NCBI GenBank assembly: GCA_030248195.1
Contig: JASAND010010752.1
Span: forward strand, 1 to 64,000
DNA from: Trissonchulus latispiculum
Lineage: Eukaryota; Nematoda; Enoplea; Enoplida; Ironidae
Length of the DNA: 64,000 nt
Direction: 5' to 3'
A model generated the notes under the pieces. That model ran no database searches and was not told the origin of the DNA. It worked only from the letters and a program-made list of their open reading frames with translations. Shown here one piece after another: positions 1 to 10,790 of the stretch. Every line of letters starts with the position of its first letter. The first letter of the stretch is position 1. The position numbers and the translations under genes were made by a program.

Positions 1-195
1 TGTTAGAACTCAGCCGCCTGTGGCAAACAGTGATCATTGCTCAATTTGCTTTAATGTAGACCTCATCGCCCCACCATGCAAGCTCAAGAGTTACCTCTGC
101 TGGGAACAGGCCGACTGTGCTAATATGATAGCTACACTGGAATTAATAAATTGGGCTGACTTTTTGGTCCTTTAGATTCGGTAAACGAGAAGTGG

Positions 196-2187
196 TTGGC
201 TTTTAAAGAGTTATGTGTTCAAATTATTGATGAAAATGTTCCTAGGAAGGCTATATCAGAAGGAGTTAGACTATCCAAATTTCCTAAGGCAATTCGACGT
301 CTGTTAGCTCGAAAACGATTTTTGCTCAGAAAGCTTCGAAAATGCCCTACTCCTGCTAATAAATTACGGTTTGAAGAATTCTCGAATAAGTGTGATACAG
401 AAATAAAAAATTTTCACTTTAATGCTGAGCTAAAATTTGTGCAGACTCCTTCAAATCGATCATTTTATACGTATGTTAAGCGCAAGTTAGGTTGCCGTGA
501 GGATGTATCTGCTTTATGTTTAGGTGACAAATGTGCTGTTGATAACAAAGCTAAGGCTGACTTATTGAACCAACAATTTGAGTCTGTTTTTGTCAGGGAC
601 AATGGGAGGGTTGCAAACATGAGGGAAAAAGACTTCGAGTCTTCTTTTGAAAACATACTTTTTACGGCGAAATCCATTCAAGAAGCCATTAGTTCTTTAA
701 GTTTTAATTCTGCTGCTGGGCCAGATAACATACCTGCACGCTTTCTTAAAATCTGCAAGCAGCAGCTTGGCCGCCCATTGCAGGCTATTTTTCAACAGTC
801 TTTTATGGAGGGGATACTCCCCAACGATTGGTTAGTAGCCCACGTTGTCCCTATTTACAAAGGTAAGGGAGATCGCTCTATCCCAGAAAATTATCGACCG
901 GTTTCACTGACTTGTATATGCTCCAAAGTCATGGAAAAAGTTTTAAAAAAGTCTCTGCTTGATCACCTTCTCAAAAATAAACTTATAAGCAAAGAACAAC
1001 ATGGATTCATGTCTCACCGTTCAACTCAGACTCAATTGCTAGAGTGTTTGAATTCATGGTCAACCAGTCTTGATCGCAAGGAGGGTGTGAAAGTGCTTTA
1101 TTTGGACATAAGCAAAGCTTTTGACTCTGTTTCACATGCGAAACTAATCATCAAACTCAGGGCCTATGGGATAAGAGGAACGGCTTTAAAATGGTTGAGC
1201 GCATTTTTACAGGGAAGGTCTCAGTATGTGAAATTAAATGGGGTTTTGTCCGATGTTGGCGATGTAATTAGTGGGGTCCCCCAAGGCAGCGTTCTTGGGC
1301 CTGTGCTTTTTCTGATCTATATAAACGATCTGCCTGAGGCCTGTCAGAGGTCAAATATAAAAATATTTGCCGATGACACAAAAATTTACTTTTCAGGTTC
1401 TTGTTTAAACAGTGTTGCAGGCTTCAAATCTGATTGTGGCAGTATCTTTAACTGGGCTGCGCAAAATCAACTTACCATAGCTTTCCATAAAAGTATGCTT
1501 CTCGAAATTGGCAAACCATATCTCGCAGGTGATTTTGAAGTAAATGGTTGCAAGATACCTAAAGCGGAGATAATAAAGGACTTAGGGGTCTACGTAAGTT
1601 CGGATTTGAAATTCTCTTCTCATTGCGACAAAATTTGTGCTAAGGCGTATCAGAAAACTGCGTTAATTTTTAAGTCTTTCCGCTGTCGTGACCTCAAATT
1701 TTTAGTGGCTATGTACTCACTTTATGTCAGACCCATATTGGAGTATAACTCTTGTGTCTGGTCTCCCCATCTAAAGAAAGACATAATAAAAGTTGAAGCA
1801 GTTCAAAGGCGTTTCACTAAAAGGATACCTGAAATTCGTGAGCTTCCCTACCGGGATCGCCTCAGTATGACTGGGCTACAATCTTTGGAACACCGCAGAC
1901 TACTTGCTGATTTAACTCAAGCATACAAAATAATTTACCAACTGGACAATGTTAATTCAGGAGAATTTTTTACATACGCCGCTATAACCGGTACGAGGGG
2001 ACACACTTTGAAATTAAGACAAGTGAAATCCCGACTTGAGTGTAGGAAATTTTTCTTTTCATCTAGGATAGTTCCGGTCTGGAACAGTTTAGAGGCCAAA
2101 GTTGTGACTTCGCCAAGCCTTCAAATGTTCAAAAGTCACCTCCGCTCAGTAGACGTTAACAAGTTTTTGAAGTACGAATTCGATTAA
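196..2187 (+). CDS. LINE ORF2 fragment: reverse transcriptase (CR1-like)
   Basis: A 663-codon open frame holds the complete RT of copy F. Visible motifs in order are AAGPDNIP near 715-740, YRPVSLT near 890-912, the first catalytic Asp in LYLDISKAFD near 1097-1126, GVPQGSVLGP at about 1273-1302, and the catalytic FADD at 1366-1377. A C-terminal thumb-like part ends with VRPILEYNSCVWSP and a basic tail. The track start is a TTG codon (TTGGCTTTT), not a true initiator: the natural ORF2 starts upstream in the missing endonuclease part. The enzyme would prime cDNA synthesis from LINE RNA at nicked chromosomal DNA. The RT frame itself is undamaged, but the upstream break near 170-180 means no full ORF2 product. 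Confidence 0.85.
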   Translation: MAFKELCVQIIDENVPRKAISEGVRLSKFPKAIRRLLARKRFLLRKLRKCPTPANKLRFEEFSNKCDTEIKNFHFNAELKFVQTPSNRSFYTYVKRKLGCREDVSALCLGDKCAVDNKAKADLLNQQFESVFVRDNGRVANMREKDFESSFENILFTAKSIQEAISSLSFNSAAGPDNIPARFLKICKQQLGRPLQAIFQQSFMEGILPNDWLVAHVVPIYKGKGDRSIPENYRPVSLTCICSKVMEKVLKKSLLDHLLKNKLISKEQHGFMSHRSTQTQLLECLNSWSTSLDRKEGVKVLYLDISKAFDSVSHAKLIIKLRAYGIRGTALKWLSAFLQGRSQYVKLNGVLSDVGDVISGVPQGSVLGPVLFLIYINDLPEACQRSNIKIFADDTKIYFSGSCLNSVAGFKSDCGSIFNWAAQNQLTIAFHKSMLLEIGKPYLAGDFEVNGCKIPKAEIIKDLGVYVSSDLKFSSHCDKICAKAYQKTALIFKSFRCRDLKFLVAMYSLYVRPILEYNSCVWSPHLKKDIIKVEAVQRRFTKRIPEIRELPYRDRLSMTGLQSLEHRRLLADLTQAYKIIYQLDNVNSGEFFTYAAITGTRGHTLKLRQVKSRLECRKFFFSSRIVPVWNSLEAKVVTSPSLQMFKSHLRSVDVNKFLKYEFD

Positions 2188-2510
2188 TTTTAGCTAACCC
2201 TGTTGTATGTTTCTATTTTGTTGAAATATATCTTTTTGGATTGCATACGTATACTACGTATATATATATATAATTGTTATTGTATGATCTGTATTTTGAT
2301 TTGTACGTATTCGTAAACATACTTATACATTTCGTTCGATTTATGTACGTATATACTGTAATGATCGACTTTAGTAGGTGCTTGCTATTTTGCATGTCTC
2401 CTTTTTGGCCATGTTGTATTTGTCTATTATAGATATTGTAAGGTGCTGTAATTACGTAGATTGAAATGATTGTATGCATATATAGATTGTTTTTGGGCCA
2501 AATAAAAGAC

Positions 2511-2532
2511 TTGTTGTTGTTGTTGTTGTTGT
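2511..2532 (+). repeat. (TTG)n 3' tail of LINE copy F
   Basis: Seven to eight TTG units follow the AATAAA-like signal AAATAAAAG at about 2500. Copy G has the same tail at 17182-17204, so this is the family's 3' microsatellite rather than a chance repeat. Confidence 0.85.
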
Positions 2533-3966
2533 TATTATTTTTCTTGTAAAAATAGTTTGATCCCGGAAAAAGCAAATTTTTACCACCCCCCCCCCCCCCG
2601 GAAAAATTGGTTACCCCCCCAGAAAAATTTTTTTCAGCGGCCCCCCCCCCCTTTTCAAAATCCTGGATCCGCCACTGGACCCCCCTAGAAAATTTTTCTT
2701 ACCCCTCCCCCCAAATCGACTTTTCGCGACCCCCCCTCCCCCTTTTTTCGCCAAACCCCCTCCCTACTTTTTTCTGAACCCCCACCCCCACTTTTTTCGC
2801 CAGCCACACCTATGCCCCAAACCTCCCCCAAAAAATTTTTCTATTTTTATGTCAAAAATCGCATTTTCAGCCATTGCTAATGCCGAAAAACATGAAATCT
2901 TTAAGTAATTTTAACATTAGACAGTGCTCTTAAACTCGAAAACTTGATTGCCAACATGTTTCTGAGTTCAGAATAAGGTCAATATTGAGTCTAGAAGCCC
3001 ATAAAACCGTTATAAATCTGTATTTCTTGCGATAATGAACAAGTTATGCCAAAATTTTGGACTTTTTTGAAAAATTTTGCAAAATTTGCCCTAAAAATGC
3101 CCCATTTTTGGCCAATTTTCGCGCCTTCGGCGCGACTAAGCCCGGGGGCCCCCAAAAATTTCTGGGGGGGGGGGGTGGAAAAATGGCGGGGGGGGGGACT
3201 CACTTGACGAACGTCAAAAACAACACCTATGAGTGAAAGTATGCGGGGGGTTTGGGTGGGGGTGGGTAGCCGAAAGTTGGGGGAGGATAAGTCCAAAATT
3301 CTTGGGGGGAAAGGGGATCGAAAATTTTGGGGAGGGGTTCCCCCCTGGTGAAACTATGATTATGTACAACACCTATGTCGTTTGCTTTAACCCATAGGTG
3401 TAACCATAGGTGTGGCTGGCGAAAAAAGTGGGGGTGGGGGTTTGAAAAAAGTAGGGTGGGGGTTTGGCAAAAAAGCGGGAGGGGGGGTCGAGAAAAAGTC
3501 GATTTGGGGGGAGGGGTAAGAAAAATTTTCGAGGGGGGGGTCGGCGAAAAATCGGTTTTTCGCTAAAAACTGAAAATTTTTCTCAATTTTCAGCAATTTT
3601 TAGCGATTTCTAAGGTAATAAGGCGAATGTTAGCAATTTTTCGCTAATTTTTTTGAAAATTTTGGAATTTTTGGCTAAAAACTTGAAAAACTCCAGGTAG
3701 GCGGTTGAAAATTTTTATGGGGGGGGGTCGGCCGAAGGACTATAGGGGGGGAGTGGTAGAAAAAATTTTTAAGGGGGGAGGGTCTTCGACCCCTCCATTT
3801 GGGGGGAGGGGTCCCCCCCCCCCCCCCCCCCTAACACACCTATGGGTGTAACGGAGATTTGGGGTGGGGGGGGGGGGCTCCCCCCCCCAACATTTTCTGG
3901 GGGGGCCCCCTCTGGAGGGGGTCCCCCCCCCACCCCCCCCCAGGACCCCCCCACAGGGTTGGGAGT

Positions 3967-4035
3967 CTCGGTCTCGCCCAAAAGCCGAGACTTGGCCGGT
4001 CTCGGTCTCGGTCTCGGTCTCGCTCACCCAAAAGT
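3967..4035. repeat. GGTCTC hexamer array 1
   Basis: Tandem GGTCTC units, interrupted by AAAAGCCGAGACTTGGCC, which brings in the inverse hexamer GAGACC-like word. The array sits inside a G-rich element. A second array with the same interruption is at 4218-4335. Confidence 0.75.
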
Positions 4036-4217
4036 CTCGGTCGCGGACCGAGACCGGAAATTTTTTGAAAATATCTAATTTTGGCGAAAATTTCAAATCA
4101 ATGTTATGAAAATTAACTAACGAGGTGCGGAAACCATATGTTTATGTGTTAAAGCCCCTAATACTAGATCTAGCCTCAAAAAATGATTGAAACTAATTTT
4201 AAGCTAAAAATTGCTAG

Positions 4218-4335
4218 TCTCGGTCTCGGTCTCGGTCTCGCCCAAAAGCCGAGACTTGGCCAGTCTCGGTCTCGGTCTCGGTACCTTGGTCTCGGTCTCG
4301 TTCTCGGTCTCGGTAAAATCTCGGTCTCGCCCAAC
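4218..4335. repeat. GGTCTC hexamer array 2
   Basis: About 14 GGTCTC/GTTCTC units with the same CCCAAAAGCCGAGACTTGGCC-type spacer seen in array 1, which shows that the two arrays share an origin. Confidence 0.75.
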
Positions 4336-4664
4336 CCTGCCCCCCAACCCTCCCCCAAAAATTTTTTTCAATTTTTATGTCAAAAATCGCATTTTCAGCC
4401 GTTTGTAATACTAATAAACATCGAATCCTGAAGTAATTTTTACATTAGACAGTGGTTTTAAACTCTAAAACTTGATTGTCCAGGTGTTTCTAAGTTCAAA
4501 ACAAGGCTACTATTCAGTCAAAAAGTCCATAAAACTATTAAAAACATGTATTTCTCGCAATAACAAGTACATTAAGCCAAAAATTTGGGACTTTTTGAAA
4601 ATTTTTGCAAAATTTACCCTAAAAATACCCTATTTTTGGCCAATTTTCGCGCCCCCCCCCCCAG

Positions 4665-4666
<2 letters not shown>

Positions 4667-4695
<29 letters not shown>
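4667..4695 (+). repeat. 29-base poly-G run
   Basis: An uninterrupted G run follows an 11-base C run at 4652-4662, with AGTT between, so the two could pair as a C/G hairpin or form G-quadruplexes. The exact length in the genome is uncertain because homopolymers are error-prone in sequencing. Confidence 0.8.
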
Positions 4696-4697
<2 letters not shown>

Positions 4698-4787
4698 GTC
4701 CCCCCAAAAATTTCTGGGGGGGGGGGGTTGAAAAATGCTTGGGGGGGGCTACCCCCCCAACCCCCCCCCCACCTTACACCTATGCTT

Positions 4788-5356
4788 TAACCCATCTTAC
4801 GAAAATAAGGATCCGCAATTCCCCCGACGGATTCAAAGGAATACCATCCAGCCAAGCAATATTTACGAAAGTCTTCACATTGAAAATTCAATTTCAATGA
4901 CAACGTAATAACTGTAATTGCAATGCCGTTTATCTGGTAAAATCGTATTATTGACTGGGACAATTCAATTTCACAAAAATCAAAAGTTGTTATGTTGTAG
5001 GATCCCATCTACCACTTTATGTAGAACTGGGATTTTGCTGTAGAAGCTTCTCAGTTTAGATGAGCGGACAGAATAAATTTACGCCTTACGCGACGGTAAC
5101 GTTTACCGCTATCATTTTCAAAACTGCATAACTTGTTCAGTTTAAGGACTTCTATAACAATTGATACATCATTGTAAAGCTAGAAATGAAGACATTTTAG
5201 TGATCCAGTCAAATTTTTGCAACTTCTTTGTAAAGTGACTTTACACAGAAAAGACCTAAACATGTTTTAAAAAGGATTTCAGAGATCTGTGCAATTTGGT
5301 CAGACTTGGCTCTAGACCAGAACTAGACTACAGATTTATTGTATCGGTCGAGCATT
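4788..5356 (+). repeat. Dispersed repeat H, copy 1
   Basis: This 569-base block matches the reverse complement of 9477-10497 almost base for base, apart from a MITE inserted in the second copy. It starts next to AACCCATCTTACGAAAA and ends near GGTCGAGCATTCC. Both copies keep an open frame of about 73 codons on the strand opposite this copy (4787-5008 minus here), but the residues show no known domain, so coding is not claimed. Its main use is as an empty-site reference for the MITE at 9517-9968. Confidence 0.75.
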
Positions 5357-7376
5357 CCGTGAATACGTAGTGAATTCTGCATTGTATAATATATAAATAC
5401 TGCCGGATTGCAACTGATGGTTCCTTTAACCAATGTATATTAGTGTTTTTGCGAAAAGTTGAGTTTATTTACGGTTTAGGAATCAATACTTCCATACATA
5501 TTTTATCATGGTGTGTTATTAGATTGTATTGCTGTCCAGTAAGGAACTGTCCCAAACTTGGAGTCGAAATTAATCGCATCTTCCAGCAAAATACACTTTT
5601 AGAAACGGTATATGCGAAATAAATCTTGGAAGTTTCACAGCATGAATCCAATTTAGCAATGTAACTGACCACCCTTTGCCGGCCCCGTTGCATAAAACTA
5701 ACAGTTGAACAGTCTAGCAGTGTTCAGTGCTTCAAATTTCTTTGCATAAAAGGAACAGTTTAATAGTGTTACAGTGTTTTGAACAGTATAGCTACAATTT
5801 TTTTGCAAGCCCACAGTCATGGGTTCAATACTCAGGAAATCCAGTATTTAGTAACAATCTTTAATGCATCTTTATTTTAAAGTTTAAGAATAGCTGCAGA
5901 ATAGCAGAAGGCTAAGTTTAATTTTTGAATGGAAAATCGGTAGTTAACGTTCTGCTATTCTGCTACTATTCTTAAACTTTGTTGGTGCAGTCCAGAGTAA
6001 GACACCTTTTTCTTTTTGATGTAAATATAATCAGCTATTACCAAGAGAACATAATACATTGGAGTATGACAAGCGTCATACGCTATGTATTATCAGCACG
6101 CTGCAGACGAAACTTTGCAAAGTCGAAATCTGATTGGCTGTTGTTTCGGGACGAAAGGAAAATGTTAAACTCAGCCCAAGTCCAACCGGTCACATTTTCG
6201 GATACATTGAAAACTGCAAAACAGCAAAGGAAGAAAACAGCAAAAATATGAATCAAATATAAAACGGACCAACGGACCAACGGACAGAAGTATGAATCGG
6301 GCTTGTTTTGGCAGACTTTCAGCAGCTGAGATCGCGCGAAATCGAAATGTTAATTAAGCATTAGATCAAATCCACTATGTAAAGGAGCATAAACATTTTA
6401 AAAAAAATCAAAATTGCATGAATCACTAAACTGAAACAAGAGGACCCCTAAAAGGGGCGTGGTTCTGCAATTAAGCGCGAGAACATACCTAGAACATTAT
6501 GCACTGTTGATAGAATCTACTGTAATTGTAAATCCTGGCTTTACTTTGACGCAGCAAAACGTACAAATGTTTTGGTCCACACTAGGTAGGTTAGCATTAT
6601 TTTGAGTAAATTTTACCTTAACTCAATCTTGGAAAATTTGCAAAATTAAATGAATATTTCAAGTCATTTCTGTGCTTTCTTTACTAACTCCGGGACTAAA
6701 CAAATTAACTAAGAAAAGAGCTTAATCTCAAGTTTACTTTAAACAGCAGATTAAAGACGTCAGATGTAAGCCATCTCAAGTCTTGTTTGCGTGCCTTAAT
6801 TTTTAGGCATATACTGACTTCCAATAATTTTTGACACGATTAAAAGGTAGAAAATACTTGTATTTAGACAATAACTATTCAGTTTTGCAAACATTGTCAC
6901 TCATTCTTAAGTTGCGATTTTTTGGCAGATAGCACAAATCGATTACTTCCAGAGCTATTGCCAGTACTAGCATTAAGCGTGTGCCTCGAAGCACTGGTTA
7001 TTGTTGAAGTGATGAATCAAATATTTGGGCTGTTATCAATATCTGACATCTCTAAGGAACAACCAAAGTACTATAACCAGTCCGCCAAGCAGCTGATGAT
7101 GAACTGCTCTCATATTTCTCCAATCTAATTTGCATAAATGCTAGAACTCTCCATAAAATATTTTCGTATTCAATATTTGATGGTTGGAAGAAAACTTCAG
7201 CACAACAAAATTGTTGGATGGGGGGAGATAAATCGTATTATAACAACGGCATGCAATATTCACAAAGGCGTGCAATATTGAAGGTCACAGTTGAAACAAA
7301 AACAATTCAAAAAAAAGAAAAAATAATGTTATGACATTGGCTGCTTGCCCCCTTCAATTAAAAAAGGAGCTGGACA
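5357..7376. other. AT-rich intergenic sequence, no gene seen
   Basis: No ORF with recognisable domains. It holds a MITE-like end at about 5684 (GGCCCCGTTGCATAAAAC, related to the termini of the 9517-9968 MITE), a clean hairpin at 5879-5980, and a short perfect inverted repeat GTATGAC-AAGC-GTCATAC at about 6065-6082. The remainder is anonymous. Confidence 0.6.
5879..5980. repeat. Hairpin with about 31-bp arms
   Basis: The left arm starts AAAGTTTAAGAATAG and the right arm ends CTATTCTTAAACTTT. The arms pair over about 31 positions with few mismatches, around a loop of about 40 bases. The geometry resembles a small foldback MITE or a pre-miRNA-like stem; sequence alone cannot tell which. Confidence 0.6.
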
Positions 7377-7750
7377 CATACATTAACACGGGATCCGATT
7401 CTGGGGGGGTCTACCCCGACCTCGGCAAGGGGTCTACCCCTGAAAAAATCCAAAATTTTAAGGCGGTATGCCCCGAAATTAACAAAAATTTCGCATTTTT
7501 AAGCTTTTTGACCAAAAATTAGCAAAAAATGACAATTTTTAGCGACTTTTAAGAAATGTTTTAAAAAAATGGCTAAAATTTGCTAAAAAGTTACAAATTT
7601 TCACTGAAAATTGCTGAGGGGTCTACCCTTTTTTCCTTTCTGGACGAGAGGGTCTGCCCTTTTTTCCTTTTCGCTGAGGGAGTCTACCCGTTTTTGTCGG
7701 TCTGGGGGGGTCTGCACCCCCCACCCCCATTCCCCCCACGTTATCCTATG
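7377..7750 (+). mobile_element. hAT-like G-rich MITE, CATA family, copy 1
   Basis: It is flanked by a perfect 8-bp target duplication GCTGGACA (7369-7376 and 7751-7758). Termini are CATACATTAACAC on the left and GTTATCCTATG on the right. The interior is an AT-rich core built of AGCGATTTTT-like words, between arms rich in GGGGTCTACC. An 8-bp duplication and CA...TG ends fit the hAT superfamily. It has no coding capacity and would depend on a transposase elsewhere. Confidence 0.8.
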
Positions 7751-9180
7751 GCTGGACAGCATACGAGAGCAGTGCTGAAGATAAGCTAAGTTGAGCTGAC
7801 AAGCCCTACCCATAGTGCTAACCATAGCTATTCTCCTTGTAAATAGTTCTGCCTACAGGCAGAACAAAACGTATTGGCTTTATTTATATATTTTACGCAA
7901 AATTTGATTAATTTGTATTCATCGTTAATTTGAATTTTCCCTGTTGTTTAAGTCTCAAAGTAAGCACTGGATGCTTCAAATTCAACACTTTGTTAAAGTC
8001 GGAAACAAAAATGTGTGTTCAAAATTGTGATCACTTATACTGCATTTAATAATCATAGGACACCCATAACATTATATGTTTTCTGAATCGTCATGATTAA
8101 AGAAAAATTTTTATAAAATTTAAGATTTTGAAAATTTCAAAAATTTCAAAATATCGGTTTGTCGAGGTTTTTCTCCGGAATATGCCCACTAAAAATTCCT
8201 TTTTTCACGATAAGTTTCCCTTCTGAAAACACGCAGGATGATGCAGGAGCGAAGAAAATCGGTTAAGTTTTGTCTTTTCATTAGTATTTTTCGATTTTTA
8301 AAATCGTTTGATCTTTGCCGCTTTTCCAACTTTGACAAGCTATTGATCGCACTTTACAGGGAATTTTTTCGTTTTCATTTTCTGAACCGCTTAGGGGTCT
8401 GCTTTAACGTAGTAAATATCATTTTTCAAAATTTAAAAAAGTTTTCGAAAAATTACCACTTTTTGACCCAAAATTCCAATGGATATAGAACAAATGTAGA
8501 TAGTCGTGTAGATGCGATGCGTGTAGATTAGTCTTGCTAAATATTCCATCTTTGCTGAACCCAACGATGCCAAAATGTTGCCAATACGATGCCTATTGCG
8601 TGTACTATAAATTTTCAAAAATTTGCCTTAATTTCAACAGGACTTCTAGGATTCGTGTCTTTACGTAATATAGAAAAAGGTTACCATACCTGAACGGGAG
8701 GTCAAATTTCACTGGCCCTTGTGGAAGCAAATTTCGGTACCCGTGTGGCAGCAATTTTCCCTATGAGCACTTTTGAAAGCGATTTTTAAGTGATTTGCGT
8801 GATCTGGTTTTCAAAGAAAAGCAGCGATGTTTTAGTAAAAACAACGTTTTTGGACGTTTTAGCGAAAAATTGTGATTTCCAGTGAAAATATTTTGGAAAC
8901 GTTTTGGAAATTTTGTTGTAAAACCTGTTTTTGGGTAATTTTCTTACCCCTTGTGGGCATACCTGAACGGGAGGAGCAATTTCACGACCCGGGAGCGATT
9001 TTTCTTAGGGTACATTTAAGATTTTTAAGCGATTTTTGCCATTTTTTAAAAAAATAGTTTTTTTAGCTAAAACGCGTTCTTTGGACGTTTTTAGCTAAAT
9101 AGTATTGTAAGTGAAAATTCCTGCGCCGAAACTTTTGGAAATTGTGGTGGAAAATATTTTGGGGTAATTTTGTTGGGGGT

Positions 9181-9225
<45 letters not shown>

Positions 9226-9476
9226 AAGTCCCCCCTTTCCACCCTTGTCCACCTAGGTTACTCAAAATCGTATTGAAATTAACTCCGGTGGTGGCTAACG
9301 AAGTGGAACCTATGCGCTTCCCTGACGTCTACACAAAGAAGTAACAAAGAAGTAAGTAAATTAGGGCAAGTCTTTGAAAGTTTATAGCATAGTATTATGC
9401 GTCGTAGCGGCAATATTTTGACATCGTTGGACTTAGCAAAAATAGAATATTTTGCATATATTTAGATTTTGTTAAA
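7751..9476. other. AT-rich intergenic with degenerate G-rich elements
   Basis: No convincing gene. A motif CATACCTGAACGGGAGG occurs twice (about 8686 and 8958) in a degraded G-rich element, which ends in the long G run at 9183-9224 followed by AAAGTCCCCCC. Words such as TTTTTAGCGA recur, as in the other G-rich elements. Confidence 0.55.
9183..9224 (+). repeat. 42-base poly-G run
   Basis: An uninterrupted run of 42 G, the longest in the window, preceded by GGGGGTTT. It could form several G-quadruplexes. Its length could be distorted by sequencing or assembly. Confidence 0.8.
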
Positions 9477-10497
9477 TTATGCTCGATCGATACAATAAAT
9501 CTGTAGTCTAGTTTTGGGGCCCGTTGCATAAAAGTGATTAGTTGATTAGTGATTAGTTGATTAGTGTAGCAGTTTTTCGAGCAAAACGTGTGCTGTAGTC
9601 CGCCATTTTTGGAGATTTTGGTGCCATACCGTAGCTGTTGAAGTGACTTATCCAAAAATCAAGAATTAGTTAATTTATCCTCACTGACTCAGCCAGGCAA
9701 GGGAAAATATTGAACTCAATCGTAATTTCATCACTTTTTAAGCTGACATCACTCCAATTTAAATTGTAACTTAATTTGATTTAACTTTTGACTTTGACTT
9801 TTGACTTTAACTTAACTTTTGATTTCATTAGATCGCTCAAAGCGCTTCAAAATAACGTCTAAATTGTTGTCGTAGCCTACTCGTAGCTTTGATAATCCGG
9901 GAACAACTGCTACACTAATCAACTAATCACTAATCACTAATAACTAATCACTTTTATGCAACAGGCCCCTGGTCTAGAGCCAAGTCTGACCAATTTGCAC
10001 AGATTTCTGAAATCCTTTTTAAAACATGGTTTAGGTCTTTTATGGGCAAAGTCACTCTAGGAAGATGTTGCAAAAACTTTGGCTGGATCACTAAAATGTC
10101 TTCATTTCTAGCTTTACAATGATGTATCAATTGCTATAGAAGTCCTTAAACTGAACAAGCTATGCAGTTTTGAAAATGACAGCGGTAAACGTTACCGTCA
10201 CGTAAGGCGTAAATTTATGCTGTCCGCTCATCTAAACTGAGAAGCTTCTACAGCAAAATCCCAGTTCTACATAAAGTGGTAGATGGGATCCTACAACATA
10301 ACAGCTTTTGATTTTTGTGAAATTGAATTGTCCCAGTCCATAATACGATTTTACCAAGTAAACGGCATTGCAATTACAGGTATTACGTTGTCATTGGAAT
10401 TGAATTTTCAATGTGAATACTTTCGTAAATATTGCTTGGCTGGATGGTATTCCTTTGAAACCGTCGGGGGAATTGCGGATGCTTTTTTCGTAAGATG
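9477..10497 (-). repeat. Dispersed repeat H, copy 2 (inverted)
   Basis: Reverse complement of the block at 4788-5356, split by the MITE at 9517-9968. The open frame at 10283-10534 on the plus strand corresponds to the minus-strand frame of copy 1 with mostly conservative differences. Confidence 0.75.
9517..9968. mobile_element. MITE with GGGCCCGTTGCATAAA termini
   Basis: The termini GGGCCCGTTGCATAAAAG and CTTTTATGCAACAGGCCC are inverted and continue into repeated GATTAGTTGATTAGT / ACTAATCAACTAATC subterminal words. Copy 1 of repeat H supplies the empty site: its sequence corresponding to CTAGTTCTGGTCTAG is split here as CTAGTTTTG-element-CTGGTCTAG, which implies a 3-bp target duplication (CTG/TTG). 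A 3-bp duplication and these termini suggest the PIF/Harbinger group, but no transposase is present. Confidence 0.7.
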
Positions 10498-10524
10498 GGG
10501 TAAACAAACAGGTGTAATCGGGGG

Positions 10525-10790
10525 CATAGGATAACGTGGGGGGGGGATGGGGGGGGGTGGGGGGCAGACCCCTCAGCGATTTAGCAAATTTTAGCGATTT
10601 TTTCAAAAATTTTCTTAAAAATCGCTAAAAATTGTCATTTTTTACTAAGTTTTGGCCAAACATGTTAAAAATTCGCAATTTTTGCTAATTTCGGAGCAGA
10701 CCACTTTCAAATTTTGGAATTTTTCAGGGGTAGACCCCTCGCCGAGGTCGGGGTAGACCCCCCAAGTATCGGATCCCGTGTTAATGTATG
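10525..10790 (-). mobile_element. hAT-like G-rich MITE, CATA family, copy 2
   Basis: Inverted and shorter version of the 7377-7750 element: it begins CATAGGATAACG and ends CCCGTGTTAATGTATG. Flanking octamers AATCGGGG and ATTGGGGG agree at 6 of 8 positions, as expected for an aged duplication. Confidence 0.7.

Larger units (their letters stand above)
1..2532 (+). mobile_element. CR1-like LINE copy F (5' cut by window edge)
   Basis: The window opens inside the endonuclease: bases 15-60 encode PPVANSDHC, whose SDH is a catalytic motif of APE-type endonucleases. Reverse transcriptase follows, then a 3' UTR of about 320 bases and a (TTG)n tail. Copy G at 12681-17204 is the same family: the proteins align along their whole shared length, and both 3' UTRs end in CCAAATAAA-like sequence plus (TTG)n. 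A stop and frame break near 170-180 separates the endonuclease end from the RT frame, so this copy is probably dead. Family assignment rests on RT motifs and protein style, not on a phylogeny. Confidence 0.85.
2533..4786. repeat. Field of G/C-homopolymer elements
   Basis: Several superposed non-autonomous elements are present. Near 2660-2675 there is a hAT-type terminus (read on the minus strand it starts CAGTGGCGGATCCAGG). About 2780-3230 and 4345-4780 are two copies of one element: both share a block beginning TTTTTATGTCAAAAATCGC and ending CCAATTTTCGCGCC, then G runs and an ACACCTATG-type end. A third, inverted copy lies at 10791-11180. CACCTATG words recur at 2808, 3228, 3370, 3398, 3836 and 4770 and probably mark element ends. 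The short ORFs here are G/C-run translations and are not genes. Confidence 0.7.

Noticed and set aside
3387..4408. Several overlapping 60-120 codon frames rich in Pro, Gly, Arg and Asp
   Set aside because: They are translations of G/C runs and of the GGTCTC array in several frames at once; none has a domain or a credible start context.
4787..5008. Frame of 73 codons shared by both copies of repeat H
   Set aside because: Similarity is expected from the DNA-level repeat; residues show no domain and the ends run into flanking G-rich sequence.
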